Below are positions 8,442 to 16,815 of a stretch of DNA of 64,000 nt, one piece after another; positions within the stretch are counted from its first letter, which is position 1; the number at the start of each line of letters is the position of its first letter. A program made the translations under genes and the position numbers. Origin of the DNA: Nocardia brasiliensis (GTDB lineage: Bacteria > Actinomycetota > Actinomycetes > Mycobacteriales > Mycobacteriaceae); contig NZ_CP046171.1 of the NCBI RefSeq assembly GCF_011801125.1, forward strand, positions 1,302,001 through 1,366,000. Reading direction: 5' to 3'. The notes under the pieces are model-generated. The model had not been told where the DNA came from. It saw nothing but the letters and a program-made list of their open reading frames with translations, and searched no databases.

Positions 8442-9215
8442 ATGACCACACCACCGAACTATCCGTATCCGGGGCAACCCGGCGGCCAGGGCTACGGCGC
8501 CCAGCCGAGCTACCCGCAGGCGCAGGGGTATCCGGGTCAGCAGGCACAGCCGGGCTACGGTGCGGGTTATCCGCCGCCGGGCGCCGGATATCCACCGCAG
8601 CAGGGCATGCCCCCGCAGGGGTTCCCGCCGCCGCAGGGGTTTCCGCCGCCGGGCGGCCAACCCGGATTTCCGCCGGGCGGCTTCCCGCCACCGGTACCGC
8701 CGCGGCGTTCGGGTGGCGGCAAGGCCAAGCCGATCATCATCACGGTCGTCATCCTCGGCTTGATCGGCCTGGTCGCGCTCGCGGTGACCGTCGGGCGCCC
8801 GGACGGCAAGAAGGTCGCCATCGGCGAATGCGCCAAGCTGTCCGGCTCCACCTACAAGGCCGAGTTCGCGATCAAGCAATGCTCCGATCCGGAAGCCAAT
8901 TATGTGGTGGCGCAGCGGATCGACGGGTCGAACAAGGATTGCGCCAACAAGGATTACGCCAGCTACTACCAGACCGGCCGCAACGGTTACACGCTGTGCC
9001 TGCGCCTCAATGTGAAAGAAGGCGACTGCATCAAGACCGGCACCCTCTCCGCGAGCACCAAGGTCGCCTGCAGCTCGGCCGCCGACTTCAAGATCGGGCG
9101 GATCGTGCGGGGCAGCGCGGACAAGTCCGCGTGCGGTTCGCGGTACACCGAGGACAGCACGATCGTCTACCCGAAGCCGGACCCGATGACGCTGTGCCTG
9201 GTGGAACCCAAGTAG
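8442..9215 (+). CDS. LppU-like secreted/membrane-anchored protein with Pro-Gly-rich N-terminus
   Basis: A 257-aa protein. Residues 1-88 are a cytoplasmic Pro/Gly/Gln/Tyr-rich tail with repeated YPPPGAGYPPQQ-type units. One transmembrane helix follows (PIIITVVILGLIGLVALAV), then an extracytoplasmic domain of about 145 residues. That domain has six or more cysteines, seen in GECAKLS, KQCSDPE, DCANKDY, CLRLN, DCIKTG, ACSS, ACGSR and CLVEPK, the pattern of actinobacterial LppU-type domains. The ATG is supported by GGGGAGGGGAAAC. Function unknown; probable disulfide-stabilised envelope protein. Confidence 0.78.
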   Translation: MTTPPNYPYPGQPGGQGYGAQPSYPQAQGYPGQQAQPGYGAGYPPPGAGYPPQQGMPPQGFPPPQGFPPPGGQPGFPPGGFPPPVPPRRSGGGKAKPIIITVVILGLIGLVALAVTVGRPDGKKVAIGECAKLSGSTYKAEFAIKQCSDPEANYVVAQRIDGSNKDCANKDYASYYQTGRNGYTLCLRLNVKEGDCIKTGTLSASTKVACSSAADFKIGRIVRGSADKSACGSRYTEDSTIVYPKPDPMTLCLVEPK

Positions 9216-9246
9216 GACCTGCGCAGCGAGCGGAATTCGCCGTGTG

Positions 9247-10455
9247 TCAGCGTTTTTCGCTCGCCGCCTGGGGCGCCGCGACGGCGCCCGCGTAGACGCA
9301 GCATGCCACCATGGCCGCCAGCGGGACGAGGAAGGTCGCGGTCAGCGGAACGAGCGCGCTCAGCCAGCCGATCACGGCCGGGCCCGCGAGCAGCCCGAGA
9401 TAGCCGAGGCTGAACACGCGGGCCATGTCGGTGGCCGCGGTCGCGGAGCCGAGATTGCCCGCGGCGGTGAAGATCTGCGGCACGGTGCCGGAGAGCCCGA
9501 GCCCGGCCATGGCCCAGCCGAGCAACGACAGCGGCGCCCACGGCGACACCGTGATGACGGCGAACCCGAGTGCGGCGAGCAAGGTGCCGTAGCGGACGAC
9601 GACCACCCGGCCGAAGGCGCCGCTCACCCGGTCGGCGGCGAGCCTGCCGCCGGTCATGGTGACCGAGAACGCGCCGAACGCCAGAGCGGCCGTTGCCTCG
9701 TCGACGCCGAGGTGCTCGCGCATCTGCAGCGTGCTCCAGTCGCCCGCCACCCCCTCGGCGAGCAGCACCGCGAAGGCGATCGCGGCCAGCGCCAGTACTT
9801 TTCGCCGATGGGCTCGTCCGGGATCCAGGCCGGTGGCTATCCGCTCGCCGGTGTCCGGCGGCACCGGCTGTGGCTGGGTCTCGCTGTCGCGGAGCAGGCG
9901 CGGCACGAGCGCCGCCGTCAGCAGCACGCCGCCGGTCGCAGCCAGCGCCAGCGTCATTCGCGGATCCCAGCCCGCGCGCAAGGTCGCCGCGCCCAGCAGC
10001 GACCCGAGCAGGCCGCCGCCGGAGAACAACGCGTGGAAGGCCGACATGATCGGCCGTCCGTAGGCGCGTTCCACATGCACCGCTTGGGTATTCATGGAAA
10101 CGTCCAGCGCGCCGTTGCCGAAACCGAAGCAGCACAGTGCGATCGCCAGGGTCATCGGACCGGTCGCCGACCCCGGCCCGAGCACCGCCACCGAGGCGAT
10201 CACCGCGGCGGCGCCGACCAGCCTCCGGCTGCCGAACCGATCCGCCAGCGGACCCGCGACCCGCATGCCGACGATGCCGGAGCCCGCCATCAACAGGATG
10301 AACATGCCGAGCGTGGATTTCGCGACACCGGTCCGGTCGGTGATCGACGGGATGTGCACCACCCACATGGCGAGCAGGAATCCGTTCAACCCGAACACCG
10401 TGAACACGGCGAGGCGAGCGATGCGCAGCGTGCGATCCGGCGTCGGACTGAACAC
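9247..10455 (-). CDS. Major facilitator superfamily transporter
   Basis: A 402-aa permease with about twelve hydrophobic helices in two halves, each opened by a short basic loop (GPLADRFGSRR after helix 2; GGRLAADRVSGAFGR in the second half). The N-half motif NGALDVSMNTQAVHVE resembles YbjJ-like sugar/drug efflux members. Start GTG 10455. The stop is 32 bp from the end of the LppU-like gene on the opposite strand, so the two converge. The substrate cannot be read from the sequence. Confidence 0.85.
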   Translation of the reverse strand: MFSPTPDRTLRIARLAVFTVFGLNGFLLAMWVVHIPSITDRTGVAKSTLGMFILLMAGSGIVGMRVAGPLADRFGSRRLVGAAAVIASVAVLGPGSATGPMTLAIALCCFGFGNGALDVSMNTQAVHVERAYGRPIMSAFHALFSGGGLLGSLLGAATLRAGWDPRMTLALAATGGVLLTAALVPRLLRDSETQPQPVPPDTGERIATGLDPGRAHRRKVLALAAIAFAVLLAEGVAGDWSTLQMREHLGVDEATAALAFGAFSVTMTGGRLAADRVSGAFGRVVVVRYGTLLAALGFAVITVSPWAPLSLLGWAMAGLGLSGTVPQIFTAAGNLGSATAATDMARVFSLGYLGLLAGPAVIGWLSALVPLTATFLVPLAAMVACCVYAGAVAAPQAASEKR

Positions 10456-10496
10456 CCCATCGACGGTACCGATGATTCCGCTCCCGACTCGGCGGT

Positions 10497-11342
10497 TCAG
10501 CCTGCTCGGAGATCCCAGACGCCCGTCGCGGCCGTCTCCTTCGCGTACTCGGTGAAGTCCTTCGGCTCGCGGCCGAGTGCCCGCCGCACCCCGTCGGCGG
10601 TCGCCGAGTTGCGGCCGTCGAGCACCGTGCCGAACAGATAGTCGAGCAGGCTCACCACGTCCGCGGGCACCTGGTATTCGGTCAGTGCCGCAACGAATTC
10701 CGTGCGGGACACCGGAACGAAGGCGATCTCGCGACCGGTCGCCGCTGCGATCTCGGCGACCGCCGCGGCGAAGGAGAGGGCGCGCGGCCCGGTCAGCTCG
10801 TAGACCTCGCCCGTGTGCCCGTCCTCGGTGAGCGCGACCGTCGCGACGTCGGCGATGTCGTCGGCGTGCACGAAGGGTTCCGGCACGTCACCGTTGGGCA
10901 GCGCGACCGTGCCCGCCAGGATGTGTTCGGTGAACGCGCCCTCGCTGAAGTTCTGGGCGAAGAAGCTGCAGCGCACGATGGTCCAGGCCATGCCCGACTG
11001 CCGCACGATCTGCTCGCACTCCACCGCCTCCGGCTCACCGCGCCCGGACAGCAGCACCAGCTTGCCGACGCCCTGTTGCTTCGCGGCGGCGGTGAATGCC
11101 CGCAGCGTTTCCGGGGCGCCCGGTACCGCGAGGTCCGGCTGGAAGGCGAGGTAGACAGCCTGCACGTCGGCCAGCGCGGCGGCCCAGGTGTTGCGGTCGG
11201 CCCAGTCGAACGGAATGTCGGCGGTGCGCGAGCCGTGCCGCACGGTGTGGCCCGCCGCGGTGAGCCGAGCGGCGACCCGGCTGCCGGTCTTGCCGGTGCT
11301 GCCGGTGACGAGGATGGGCTGGGATTCGGTGTTGTTTGTCAT
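10497..11342 (-). CDS. NmrA-like NAD(P)-binding protein
   Basis: A 281-aa atypical short-chain dehydrogenase. The Rossmann motif ILVTGSTGKTGSRVA is at residues 10-24, and the family region WTIVRCSFFAQNF and HADDIADVATVALTEDGHTGEVYELTGP follow. The usual catalytic YxxxK is absent, as in NmrA-type sensors and NAD(P)H:quinone oxidoreductase-like proteins. It starts 81 bp from the divergent AraC-family gene at 11424, which may regulate it; this is inferred from position. Confidence 0.88.
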   Translation of the reverse strand: MTNNTESQPILVTGSTGKTGSRVAARLTAAGHTVRHGSRTADIPFDWADRNTWAAALADVQAVYLAFQPDLAVPGAPETLRAFTAAAKQQGVGKLVLLSGRGEPEAVECEQIVRQSGMAWTIVRCSFFAQNFSEGAFTEHILAGTVALPNGDVPEPFVHADDIADVATVALTEDGHTGEVYELTGPRALSFAAAVAEIAAATGREIAFVPVSRTEFVAALTEYQVPADVVSLLDYLFGTVLDGRNSATADGVRRALGREPKDFTEYAKETAATGVWDLRAG

Positions 11343-11423
11343 GGCTCAACTACACCGGTCCGAGGCGAGACGGAACATGGTTCAGCGGCTCGGAATCATG
11401 CGTGACCGTCTACTGTTGGTCTC

Positions 11424-12377
11424 GTGGATGCGCTCGCCAGTCTGCTCGAAGGTCCCCGTGCCCGTGGCGCGTTCCTGATGTGTTCGATGCTCGCCCCGCC
11501 CTGGTCGCTGCACATCCAGGACGAGGCGCCGCTCACCGTGGTGTCGATGGTGCGCGGTGGCGCCTGGATCATGCTGGGGGAGAACCCGCCCCGGCAGCTG
11601 TGCGTGGGCGATATCGCGATCTTCCGCGGCCCCGACCACTACACGATCGCCGACGACCCGGGCACCGCGCCGCGGATCTATATCCATCCCGGCAACATCG
11701 CCAAGACCGCCGACGGCGAAATACTCTGCGAGACATTGAGTCTCGGCGTGCGCCAGTGGGGCACCGACGCCGATGGCGCGACCATGATGATCACCGGTAC
11801 CTACGAGTCCGCGGGCGCGGCGAGTCAGCGCCTGCTGCGCGCGCTGCCGCCGGTCATCGTGTTGCAGCGCGGCGATTTCGACACCCGGTTGCTCGACATT
11901 CTGGTCGACGAGGCGGTCAAGGACGAACCCGCGCAGGGTGTCGTGCTCGACCGGCTGCTCGACATGGTGCTGATCGCCGCCCTGCGCTCCTGGTTCGCCC
12001 GCAACGACGCGCCCGCCTGGTATCACGCCTACAGCGATCCGCTTGTCGGCAAGGCCCTGCGGCTGCTGCAGCACAATCCGGCGCACGGCTGGACGGTCGC
12101 GGGCCTGGCCGCGGCGGTCGGGGTGTCCAGGGCCGCGCTCGCCCGCCGCTTCACCGATCTGGTCGGCGAGCCGCCGATGTCGTTCCTCACCGAGTGGCGG
12201 CTCTCGCTGGCCGCGGACCTGCTCGCCGAGTCCGACGCCACCATCGAGGCCATCGCCCGCCAGGTCGGTTACGGCAGCGCGTTCGCGCTCAGCGCCGCGT
12301 TCAAACGCCACTTCGGCGTCAGCCCGCGTGACCACCGGCAGGGCGCCAACCCGGCTGAGCTAGTGTCGGCCGGGTGA
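11424..12377 (+). CDS. AraC-family transcriptional regulator, cupin-type sensor
   Basis: A 317-aa regulator. The N-terminal cupin-like sensor domain covers about residues 1-190 (SMLAPPWSLHIQDEAPLTVVSMVRGGAWIM). The C-terminal double HTH covers about 210-305 (GWTVAGLAAAVGVSRAALAR and IEAIARQVGYGSAFALSAAF, ending in FKRHFGVSPRDHR). GTG 11424 lies 7 nt after a TACTGT hexamer (11411-11416) with no Shine-Dalgarno, suggesting a leaderless mRNA. It is divergent from the NmrA-like gene and overlaps the thioesterase by GTGA, so the likely targets are one or both neighbours. Confidence 0.9.
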   Translation: MDALASLLEGPRARGAFLMCSMLAPPWSLHIQDEAPLTVVSMVRGGAWIMLGENPPRQLCVGDIAIFRGPDHYTIADDPGTAPRIYIHPGNIAKTADGEILCETLSLGVRQWGTDADGATMMITGTYESAGAASQRLLRALPPVIVLQRGDFDTRLLDILVDEAVKDEPAQGVVLDRLLDMVLIAALRSWFARNDAPAWYHAYSDPLVGKALRLLQHNPAHGWTVAGLAAAVGVSRAALARRFTDLVGEPPMSFLTEWRLSLAADLLAESDATIEAIARQVGYGSAFALSAAFKRHFGVSPRDHRQGANPAELVSAG

Positions 12378-12796
12378 CGCAGCAGCAGTATCCGGTGCTC
12401 TGGCCGATGCCGACCCGGTGGGCGGACAACGACCACTACGGGCACGTGAACAACGTGACCTACTACTCGTATTTCGACACCGCGGTCAACGCGTGGCTGA
12501 TGCACGCCACCGGCACCGACATCCGCGAGCTGCCCGCGCTCGGCGTCGTCGCGCAGACCTCGTGCCAGTACGTCGGCTCGCTCAGCTTTCCCGACCAACT
12601 CCAGGTCGGCCTGCGCGTCTCCCGCCTCGGTCGCTCCAGCATCACCTACGAACTCGCGATCTTCCGCGAAGCCGACAGCGATCTGGAGCTCGCCGCCACC
12701 GGCACCTTCGTGCACGTCTACGTGGACGCCGAAACCCGCAAGCCGGTCGAGATCCCGGCCGTCATTCGCACCGCCGCAACCCAACTGACCACCTGA
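12374..12796 (+). CDS. Acyl-CoA thioesterase, 4-hydroxybenzoyl-CoA hotdog family
   Basis: A 140-aa hotdog-fold thioesterase of YbgC/FadM type. TRWADNDHYGHVNNVTYYSYF carries the catalytic Asp and the conserved GHVNN. The later strand YELAIFREADSDLELAATGTFVHVYVD is the central sheet. The GTG at 12374 overlaps the AraC stop (GTGA), so it is co-translated with the regulator. It probably hydrolyses a short or medium acyl-CoA; the substrate is unknown. Confidence 0.9.
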   Translation: MTQQQYPVLWPMPTRWADNDHYGHVNNVTYYSYFDTAVNAWLMHATGTDIRELPALGVVAQTSCQYVGSLSFPDQLQVGLRVSRLGRSSITYELAIFREADSDLELAATGTFVHVYVDAETRKPVEIPAVIRTAATQLTT

Positions 12797-12826
12797 GGCG
12801 CGTCCGGCGTGCGATAGCCGATGCGG

Positions 12827-13636
12827 CTACCCGTTTTTCAGTGCGGCCTGGAAGCGGCGCATGCCGTCGAGCCAGCGGTCGTAGTCGGAGCCCTTGTAGC
12901 GGTACATCTTCAGGACCTCGGGGTGCGGCAGGATCAGGAAGTGTTCGGCGTCGAGGGCGGCGAGCACGACCTCGGCCACCTCGTCGGGGGACAGGACCGC
13001 ACCCGCGGTGGTCACCGCCTTCACCGCGAGTTCGGCGTCCGCGGCGAATTGCTCGGGGACCAGGCCGTGGTGCAGGAGCTGGGTGTCGACCCCCATCGGG
13101 CACAGGCAGCTGACCCGAATCCCCTTGTCGCCGTAGGTGACCGACAGCCATTCGGCGAAGCCGACCGCGGCGTGTTTGGAGACCGCGTACGGCGCGGAGC
13201 CCAGCTGGGTCAGCAGGCCCGCCGCCGACGCCGTGGACACGAAGTATCCGCCACCGCGCGAAGACCATTCGGGAACCAGCAGCCGTGCGGCCCTGACGTG
13301 CGCGAGCACGTTGACCTCGAGCGCGGCCGTCCATTGCGCGTCGGTGCTGTCCAGCCCGCCGCCACCGCCGATCCCCGCGTTCGCGAAATACAGGTCCACC
13401 GGGCCGAATTCAGTGGCGGCGCGGTCGATGAGCGCGCGGATCACCTGCTCGTCGGTCACGTCGCCGGGGACCGCGACGGCCGCCGGACCGAGCGATTCGG
13501 CGACGGCGCCCACGCCGTCGGCATCGAGGTCGGCGAGCACCACCTGTGCTCCGGCGGCGACCAGCGCTTTCGCCAGCGCCGCGCCGATGCCGGCGCCCGC
13601 CCCCGTGACGATGGCAACCTTGCCTGAAATCTCCAT
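12827..13636 (-). CDS. Short-chain dehydrogenase/reductase
   Basis: A 269-aa classical SDR. The cofactor motif is VTGAGAGIGAALAKAL (residues 11-26), NAG is in FANAGIGGG, and the catalytic triad is Ser (STASAAG) with YAVSK. The adenine-binding DLDAD after the second strand favours NAD(H). The C-terminal region ends with a variable substrate lid. The gene is 47 bp downstream of the Lrp-type regulator on the same strand and probably co-transcribed with it. Confidence 0.92.
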   Translation of the reverse strand: MEISGKVAIVTGAGAGIGAALAKALVAAGAQVVLADLDADGVGAVAESLGPAAVAVPGDVTDEQVIRALIDRAATEFGPVDLYFANAGIGGGGGLDSTDAQWTAALEVNVLAHVRAARLLVPEWSSRGGGYFVSTASAAGLLTQLGSAPYAVSKHAAVGFAEWLSVTYGDKGIRVSCLCPMGVDTQLLHHGLVPEQFAADAELAVKAVTTAGAVLSPDEVAEVVLAALDAEHFLILPHPEVLKMYRYKGSDYDRWLDGMRRFQAALKNG

Positions 13637-13683
13637 CTCCGCACCTTAATCAACAGCGGTGCGGGTAGCACGGTGCGGACGGT

Positions 13684-14175
13684 TCAGTTAGCGCCGGCCA
13701 GCCGGTCCAGCAGGGGTGCGGTGCGCGGGCCGACCAGCTCGCGCATCACCAACGCCATATTGGTGCGCTCCACGCCGGGAATCTTCAATATCTGCCCGGC
13801 GATTCGATACAGATCGTCGGCGTCCTTCGCGACGACTCGCACGGTCAGGTCGGTGAGTCCGGTCATGCCGCACACCTCGGTGACCTCGGGCACCTCGGCG
13901 AGTTCCATGACCACCGAATCCAATTGGTGCTGATCGACCACCACCGCGACGAACGCCGACAGCGGATAACCGAGCGCGCGCGGTTGCACCCGGCGCTCGA
14001 AACTGCCGAGCACCCCACCCGCCTCCCAGCGGGACAACCGCGCCTGCACGGTGTTGCGGGACAACCCCAACCGGGCCGCCAGCTCCACACCCGTGGCCCT
14101 CGGGTTGGCGACCAGCTCCAGCAACAACCTGGCATCGGTCGCGTCCAGGGTCACCTCGGCCGTTTCTCTGGTCAT
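13684..14175 (-). CDS. Lrp/AsnC-family transcriptional regulator
   Basis: A 163-aa regulator. The N-terminal HTH is DARLLLELVANPRATGVELAA followed by RLGLSRNTVQARLSRWEAGGV. The RAM effector domain spans about residues 70-155 (VVDQHQLDSVVMELAEVPEVTEVCGMTGLTDLTVRV), where the conserved VxGxxD-type loop reads CGMTGLTDL. ATG 14175 is chosen because it begins the conserved domain; an upstream start would add 17 atypical residues. Lrp-type regulators often control amino-acid or branched-chain catabolism, and a BCKDH operon lies 1.5 kb away; a regulatory link is only a suggestion. Confidence 0.92.
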   Translation of the reverse strand: MTRETAEVTLDATDARLLLELVANPRATGVELAARLGLSRNTVQARLSRWEAGGVLGSFERRVQPRALGYPLSAFVAVVVDQHQLDSVVMELAEVPEVTEVCGMTGLTDLTVRVVAKDADDLYRIAGQILKIPGVERTNMALVMRELVGPRTAPLLDRLAGAN

Positions 14176-14259
14176 GCAACGAAGTATGGCACCACTGTTG
14201 GTCCCCAGTGCTCGATGACCCGGCATTTGTCCAGGCCAGGGGCCACTTTACGGGCGCGC

Positions 14260-14628
14260 TCAGGCGCGGTCGTGCAGCGTGATCCGGTAGCCGTCGGGGT
14301 CGGCGAAGGTGAAGGTGCGGCCGAAGGGGCCGTCGATCGGTGCGGTGACGATGGCGTGTCCGTCGGCGACGAGCGCGTCGTGAATGGCCTGAACGTCGGT
14401 GGCGTGCAGCCAGATCGCGGCCCCGAAGCCGGGCTGTGCGACGGAGGTGAGATCGGTGCCGGGCACGATCTCGCGCAGCGCGAACGCGATCGGCTTCGTG
14501 TCGAAGACGACGGCGTGCGGCGGGCCGGTCCGCGCGCGGACGAGGCCCAGATACTGCTCGTAGAACGCCTGTGCGGCGCTGAGGTCGCGTGTTTGCAGCG
14601 AGACGAAGTCGGGTCCGGTGACGGGCAT
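14260..14628 (-). CDS. VOC-family (glyoxalase/bleomycin-resistance-like) protein
   Basis: A 122-aa vicinal-oxygen-chelate protein with two beta-alpha-beta-beta-beta units. It begins VTGPDFVSLQTRDLSAAQAFYEQYLGLV and ends TFTFADPDGYRITLHD, the usual C-terminal signature. A good Shine-Dalgarno (AAGGAG) precedes the ATG. It is divergent from the MarR gene across 62 bp holding two perfect operators, so it is very likely the target of that regulator. Likely role: binding, detoxifying or metabolising a small molecule. Confidence 0.9.
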   Translation of the reverse strand: MPVTGPDFVSLQTRDLSAAQAFYEQYLGLVRARTGPPHAVVFDTKPIAFALREIVPGTDLTSVAQPGFGAAIWLHATDVQAIHDALVADGHAIVTAPIDGPFGRTFTFADPDGYRITLHDRA

Positions 14629-14647
14629 GGTCGTTCTCCTTCTTGTG

Positions 14648-14663
14648 TGTCAGATTTCTGACA
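14648..14663. promoter_or_regulatory. Operator 1, TGTCAG-N4-CTGACA, for the divergent MarR/VOC pair
   Basis: Perfect 6-bp inverted arms around ATTT. Its centre is 28 bp from the centre of operator 2, under three helical turns. It lies 20 bp before the VOC start and 28 bp before the MarR start, so binding could control both genes. Confidence 0.85.
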
Positions 14664-14675
14664 TGAACTACGGTA

Positions 14676-14691
14676 TGTCAGGATACTGACA
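14676..14691. promoter_or_regulatory. Operator 2, TGTCAG-N4-CTGACA, overlapping the MarR ribosome binding site and start
   Basis: Same arms around GATA. The last A is the first base of the MarR ATG, and the AGGA Shine-Dalgarno (14680-14683) lies inside it. Such placement fits tight autorepression. Confidence 0.85.
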
Positions 14692-15140
14692 TGGGTCAAG
14701 ACGGGGTCGACCTGGCGACATCGCTGGGGTACCTGCTGAAGGAAGCGTCGAGCGCGCTGCGCGTAGCGATGGAGGAGGTGTTGCGACCGCTCGGGATGAA
14801 CGTGACGCACTACTCCTGCCTCGAACTGCTGGCGCAGCGCCCTGGCCTGTCGAACTCCGAGCTCGCGCGGGGCGCGTTCGTGACCAGGCAGACGATGAAC
14901 GTGCTACTCCAGGCGCTGGAACGGGACGGCTACGTGACCAGGCCCGCGGCCGCCCCCGTGGGAAAAGTGCTGCCCACGCGACTCACCCCGCGCGGCCGCC
15001 GAAGCCTGGGTCAGGCCACCGTCGCGGTCCGCTCCGTCGAGCGCAGAATGCTCGCCGACCTGAGCGTGGATGAGCAAGCCGCCGCGTCCCGAATCCTGCG
15101 CAGCATGATCCATTCCCTGCGCGACAGCGGCGACGACTGA
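14691..15140 (+). CDS. MarR-family transcriptional regulator
   Basis: A 149-aa winged-helix repressor: LGYLLKEASSALRVAMEEVLRPLGMNVTHYSCLELLAQ, recognition helix region LSNSELARGAFVTRQTMNVLLQALERDGYVTRP, and wing PVGKVLPTRLTPRGRRSLGQA. The C-terminal helix completes the dimer interface. Both the twin operators immediately upstream and the divergent VOC gene suggest an autoregulated, ligand-responsive pair. Its ligand is unknown. Confidence 0.93.
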   Translation: MGQDGVDLATSLGYLLKEASSALRVAMEEVLRPLGMNVTHYSCLELLAQRPGLSNSELARGAFVTRQTMNVLLQALERDGYVTRPAAAPVGKVLPTRLTPRGRRSLGQATVAVRSVERRMLADLSVDEQAAASRILRSMIHSLRDSGDD

Positions 15141-15702
15141 CGCGTTGTCGGCCCCGTCCGTGCCGCACTAGCTATCTGGATCGCATTGGGGCGCAAGGTG
15201 TTTGAAACCTTCCGACCGTGGTCGCATGAATTATGTTGAAAGTGTGGAGATTTCGTGTCGACCAGGGCGGTCGGCGGTCGGCGACGGGTAGGTTGCGGGG
15301 CAAAGGTCTGAGTTCTCGCCGCGAGCGGCGGAACTGTCTCGGTAGGCGCCGAAGTTGTCTCGCCAGCCCGCGATCGACGAATTCCTGCCGTCCTCGACGG
15401 ACGGGTTCGACCTCGTGAAACTGCACAGAAGCCGTTCTGGCGCGCGGTCGACCCGGTCCTGGCCGCGGTCGCGGCCCTCGGTTTCGCCCTCGTCCTGCGC
15501 CTCGTCTGGCGCGCGCGGACCCTGCCGGATCGGCATCTGTGCTGGTAGCACGCGGTGTCTTGGCATTCGACGCAGTATGACAGCAGCGTACCGGTCGGAA
15601 TTGAGCATTCTGCGCATTCGCGTGTCGCTCACTTGCGCACATCGCATTCTCGTGGATGCTGTGAGGTAGAGCACATGCGCACCCGTGAGGAGGCGGACAC
15701 CG
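15141..15702 (+). other. 562-bp region upstream of the BCKDH operon, no supported gene
   Basis: No frame combines a start, codon bias and a ribosome site. A hydrophobic 37-residue frame ending near 15548 lacks any start codon. An imperfect palindrome with AAGGT/ACCTT arms lies at 15195-15211. The Shine-Dalgarno of the next gene (GAGGAGG, 15687-15693) is clear. The length suggests a long leader or a decayed gene. Confidence 0.5.
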
Positions 15703-16815
15703 ATGTCAGAGAAGATCGACTTTCCGGTCCAATTGGTCCAGCCCGACGGCCGTCGCGTGCTAGCTCGAGAACACGCCGCGTTGATCGCCGACATCGGGCC
15801 CGATCAACTGCGGAACCTATACGAGGACATGGTCGTCACGCGGCGGATCGACACCGAGGCCACGGCTTTGCAGCGGCAGGGGCAGCTGGGTCTCTGGGCG
15901 CCGCTGCTCGGTCAGGAGGCCACCCAGGTCGGTTCGGCGCACGCGCTGCACCCCGACGACTACGTGTTCTGTAGCTATCGCGAGGCCGCCGTCGCCTACT
16001 GCCGCGGCGTGCATCCCACCGAGATCACCAGGATGTGGCGCGGTGTCGCGCACTCGTGCTGGGATCCGAGCGCGGTCAACATGACCAACCCGAACATCAT
16101 CGTCGGATCGCAGGGGCTGCACGCGACGGGCTACGCGTACGCCGCTCATCTGGAAGGCGCGGAGATCGCGACAATCGCCTACTTCGGTGACGGCGCGAGC
16201 AGTCAGGGCGATATCGCCGAGGCGCTCGGTTTCGCGGCGAGCTGGAGCGCGCCGGTGGTGTTCCTCTGCCAGAACAACCACTGGGCGATCAGCGAACCGG
16301 TGCGGGTGCAGAGCCAGACCCCGATCGTGCGCCGCGCCTACGGTTACGGCATCCCCGGCGTGCAGGTCGACGGCAACGACGTGCTCGCGGTGCTCGCCGT
16401 GACCAGGCAGGCGATCGCGCGGGCGCGCAGCGGCGGTGGTCCCTCGTTCATCGAGGCGCTCACCTACCGGATGGGCCCGCACACCACCGCCGACGACCCC
16501 ACCCGCTACCGCTCGTCGGCCGAGACCGAGGAGTGGGCGCGCCGCGATCCGATCGATCGGCTGCGGCGGCTGCTGGAGCGGGAGTCGTTGTTCGACAACG
16601 AATTCCAGCGCCGCGTCGCCGAGCACGCCGACGAGGTGGCTCGGCAGGTGCGCACCTCGACCATCGACATGCCCGATCCGGCCCCGATCGACCTGTTCGA
16701 TCACGTCTACGCCTCCCCGCATGCGCTCATCACCGAAGAGCGACGGGAATACGCGGAGTATCTGGCTGGCGATCCCAGCGATGCGGCCGCGCGACCGGAA
16801 GGAGTCCCTTCATGA
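15703..16815 (+). CDS. bkdA: Branched-chain 2-oxoacid (or pyruvate) dehydrogenase E1 alpha
   Basis: A 370-aa thiamine-diphosphate subunit that decarboxylates a 2-oxoacid. The ThDP motif GDGASSQGDIAEALGFAASW through FLCQNNHWAIS covers about residues 162-198. RQGQLGLWAPLLGQEATQVGSA near the N-terminus and the phosphorylation-loop-like RMGPHTTADDPTRY are typical. The ATG at 15703 follows GAGGAGG by 9 nt. Overlap with E1 beta is ATGA. The presence of separate alpha and beta subunits, rather than AceE, and the valine-degradation genes in this window favour the branched-chain assignment. Confidence 0.9.
   Translation: MSEKIDFPVQLVQPDGRRVLAREHAALIADIGPDQLRNLYEDMVVTRRIDTEATALQRQGQLGLWAPLLGQEATQVGSAHALHPDDYVFCSYREAAVAYCRGVHPTEITRMWRGVAHSCWDPSAVNMTNPNIIVGSQGLHATGYAYAAHLEGAEIATIAYFGDGASSQGDIAEALGFAASWSAPVVFLCQNNHWAISEPVRVQSQTPIVRRAYGYGIPGVQVDGNDVLAVLAVTRQAIARARSGGGPSFIEALTYRMGPHTTADDPTRYRSSAETEEWARRDPIDRLRRLLERESLFDNEFQRRVAEHADEVARQVRTSTIDMPDPAPIDLFDHVYASPHALITEERREYAEYLAGDPSDAAARPEGVPS

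Noticed and set aside
15427..15548. A hydrophobic frame (FWRAVDPVLAAVAALGFALVLRLVW) that looks like a transmembrane helix
   Set aside because: No start codon between the upstream in-frame stop and the segment, and no ribosome site. It could be a decayed gene, but I cannot support it as a CDS.
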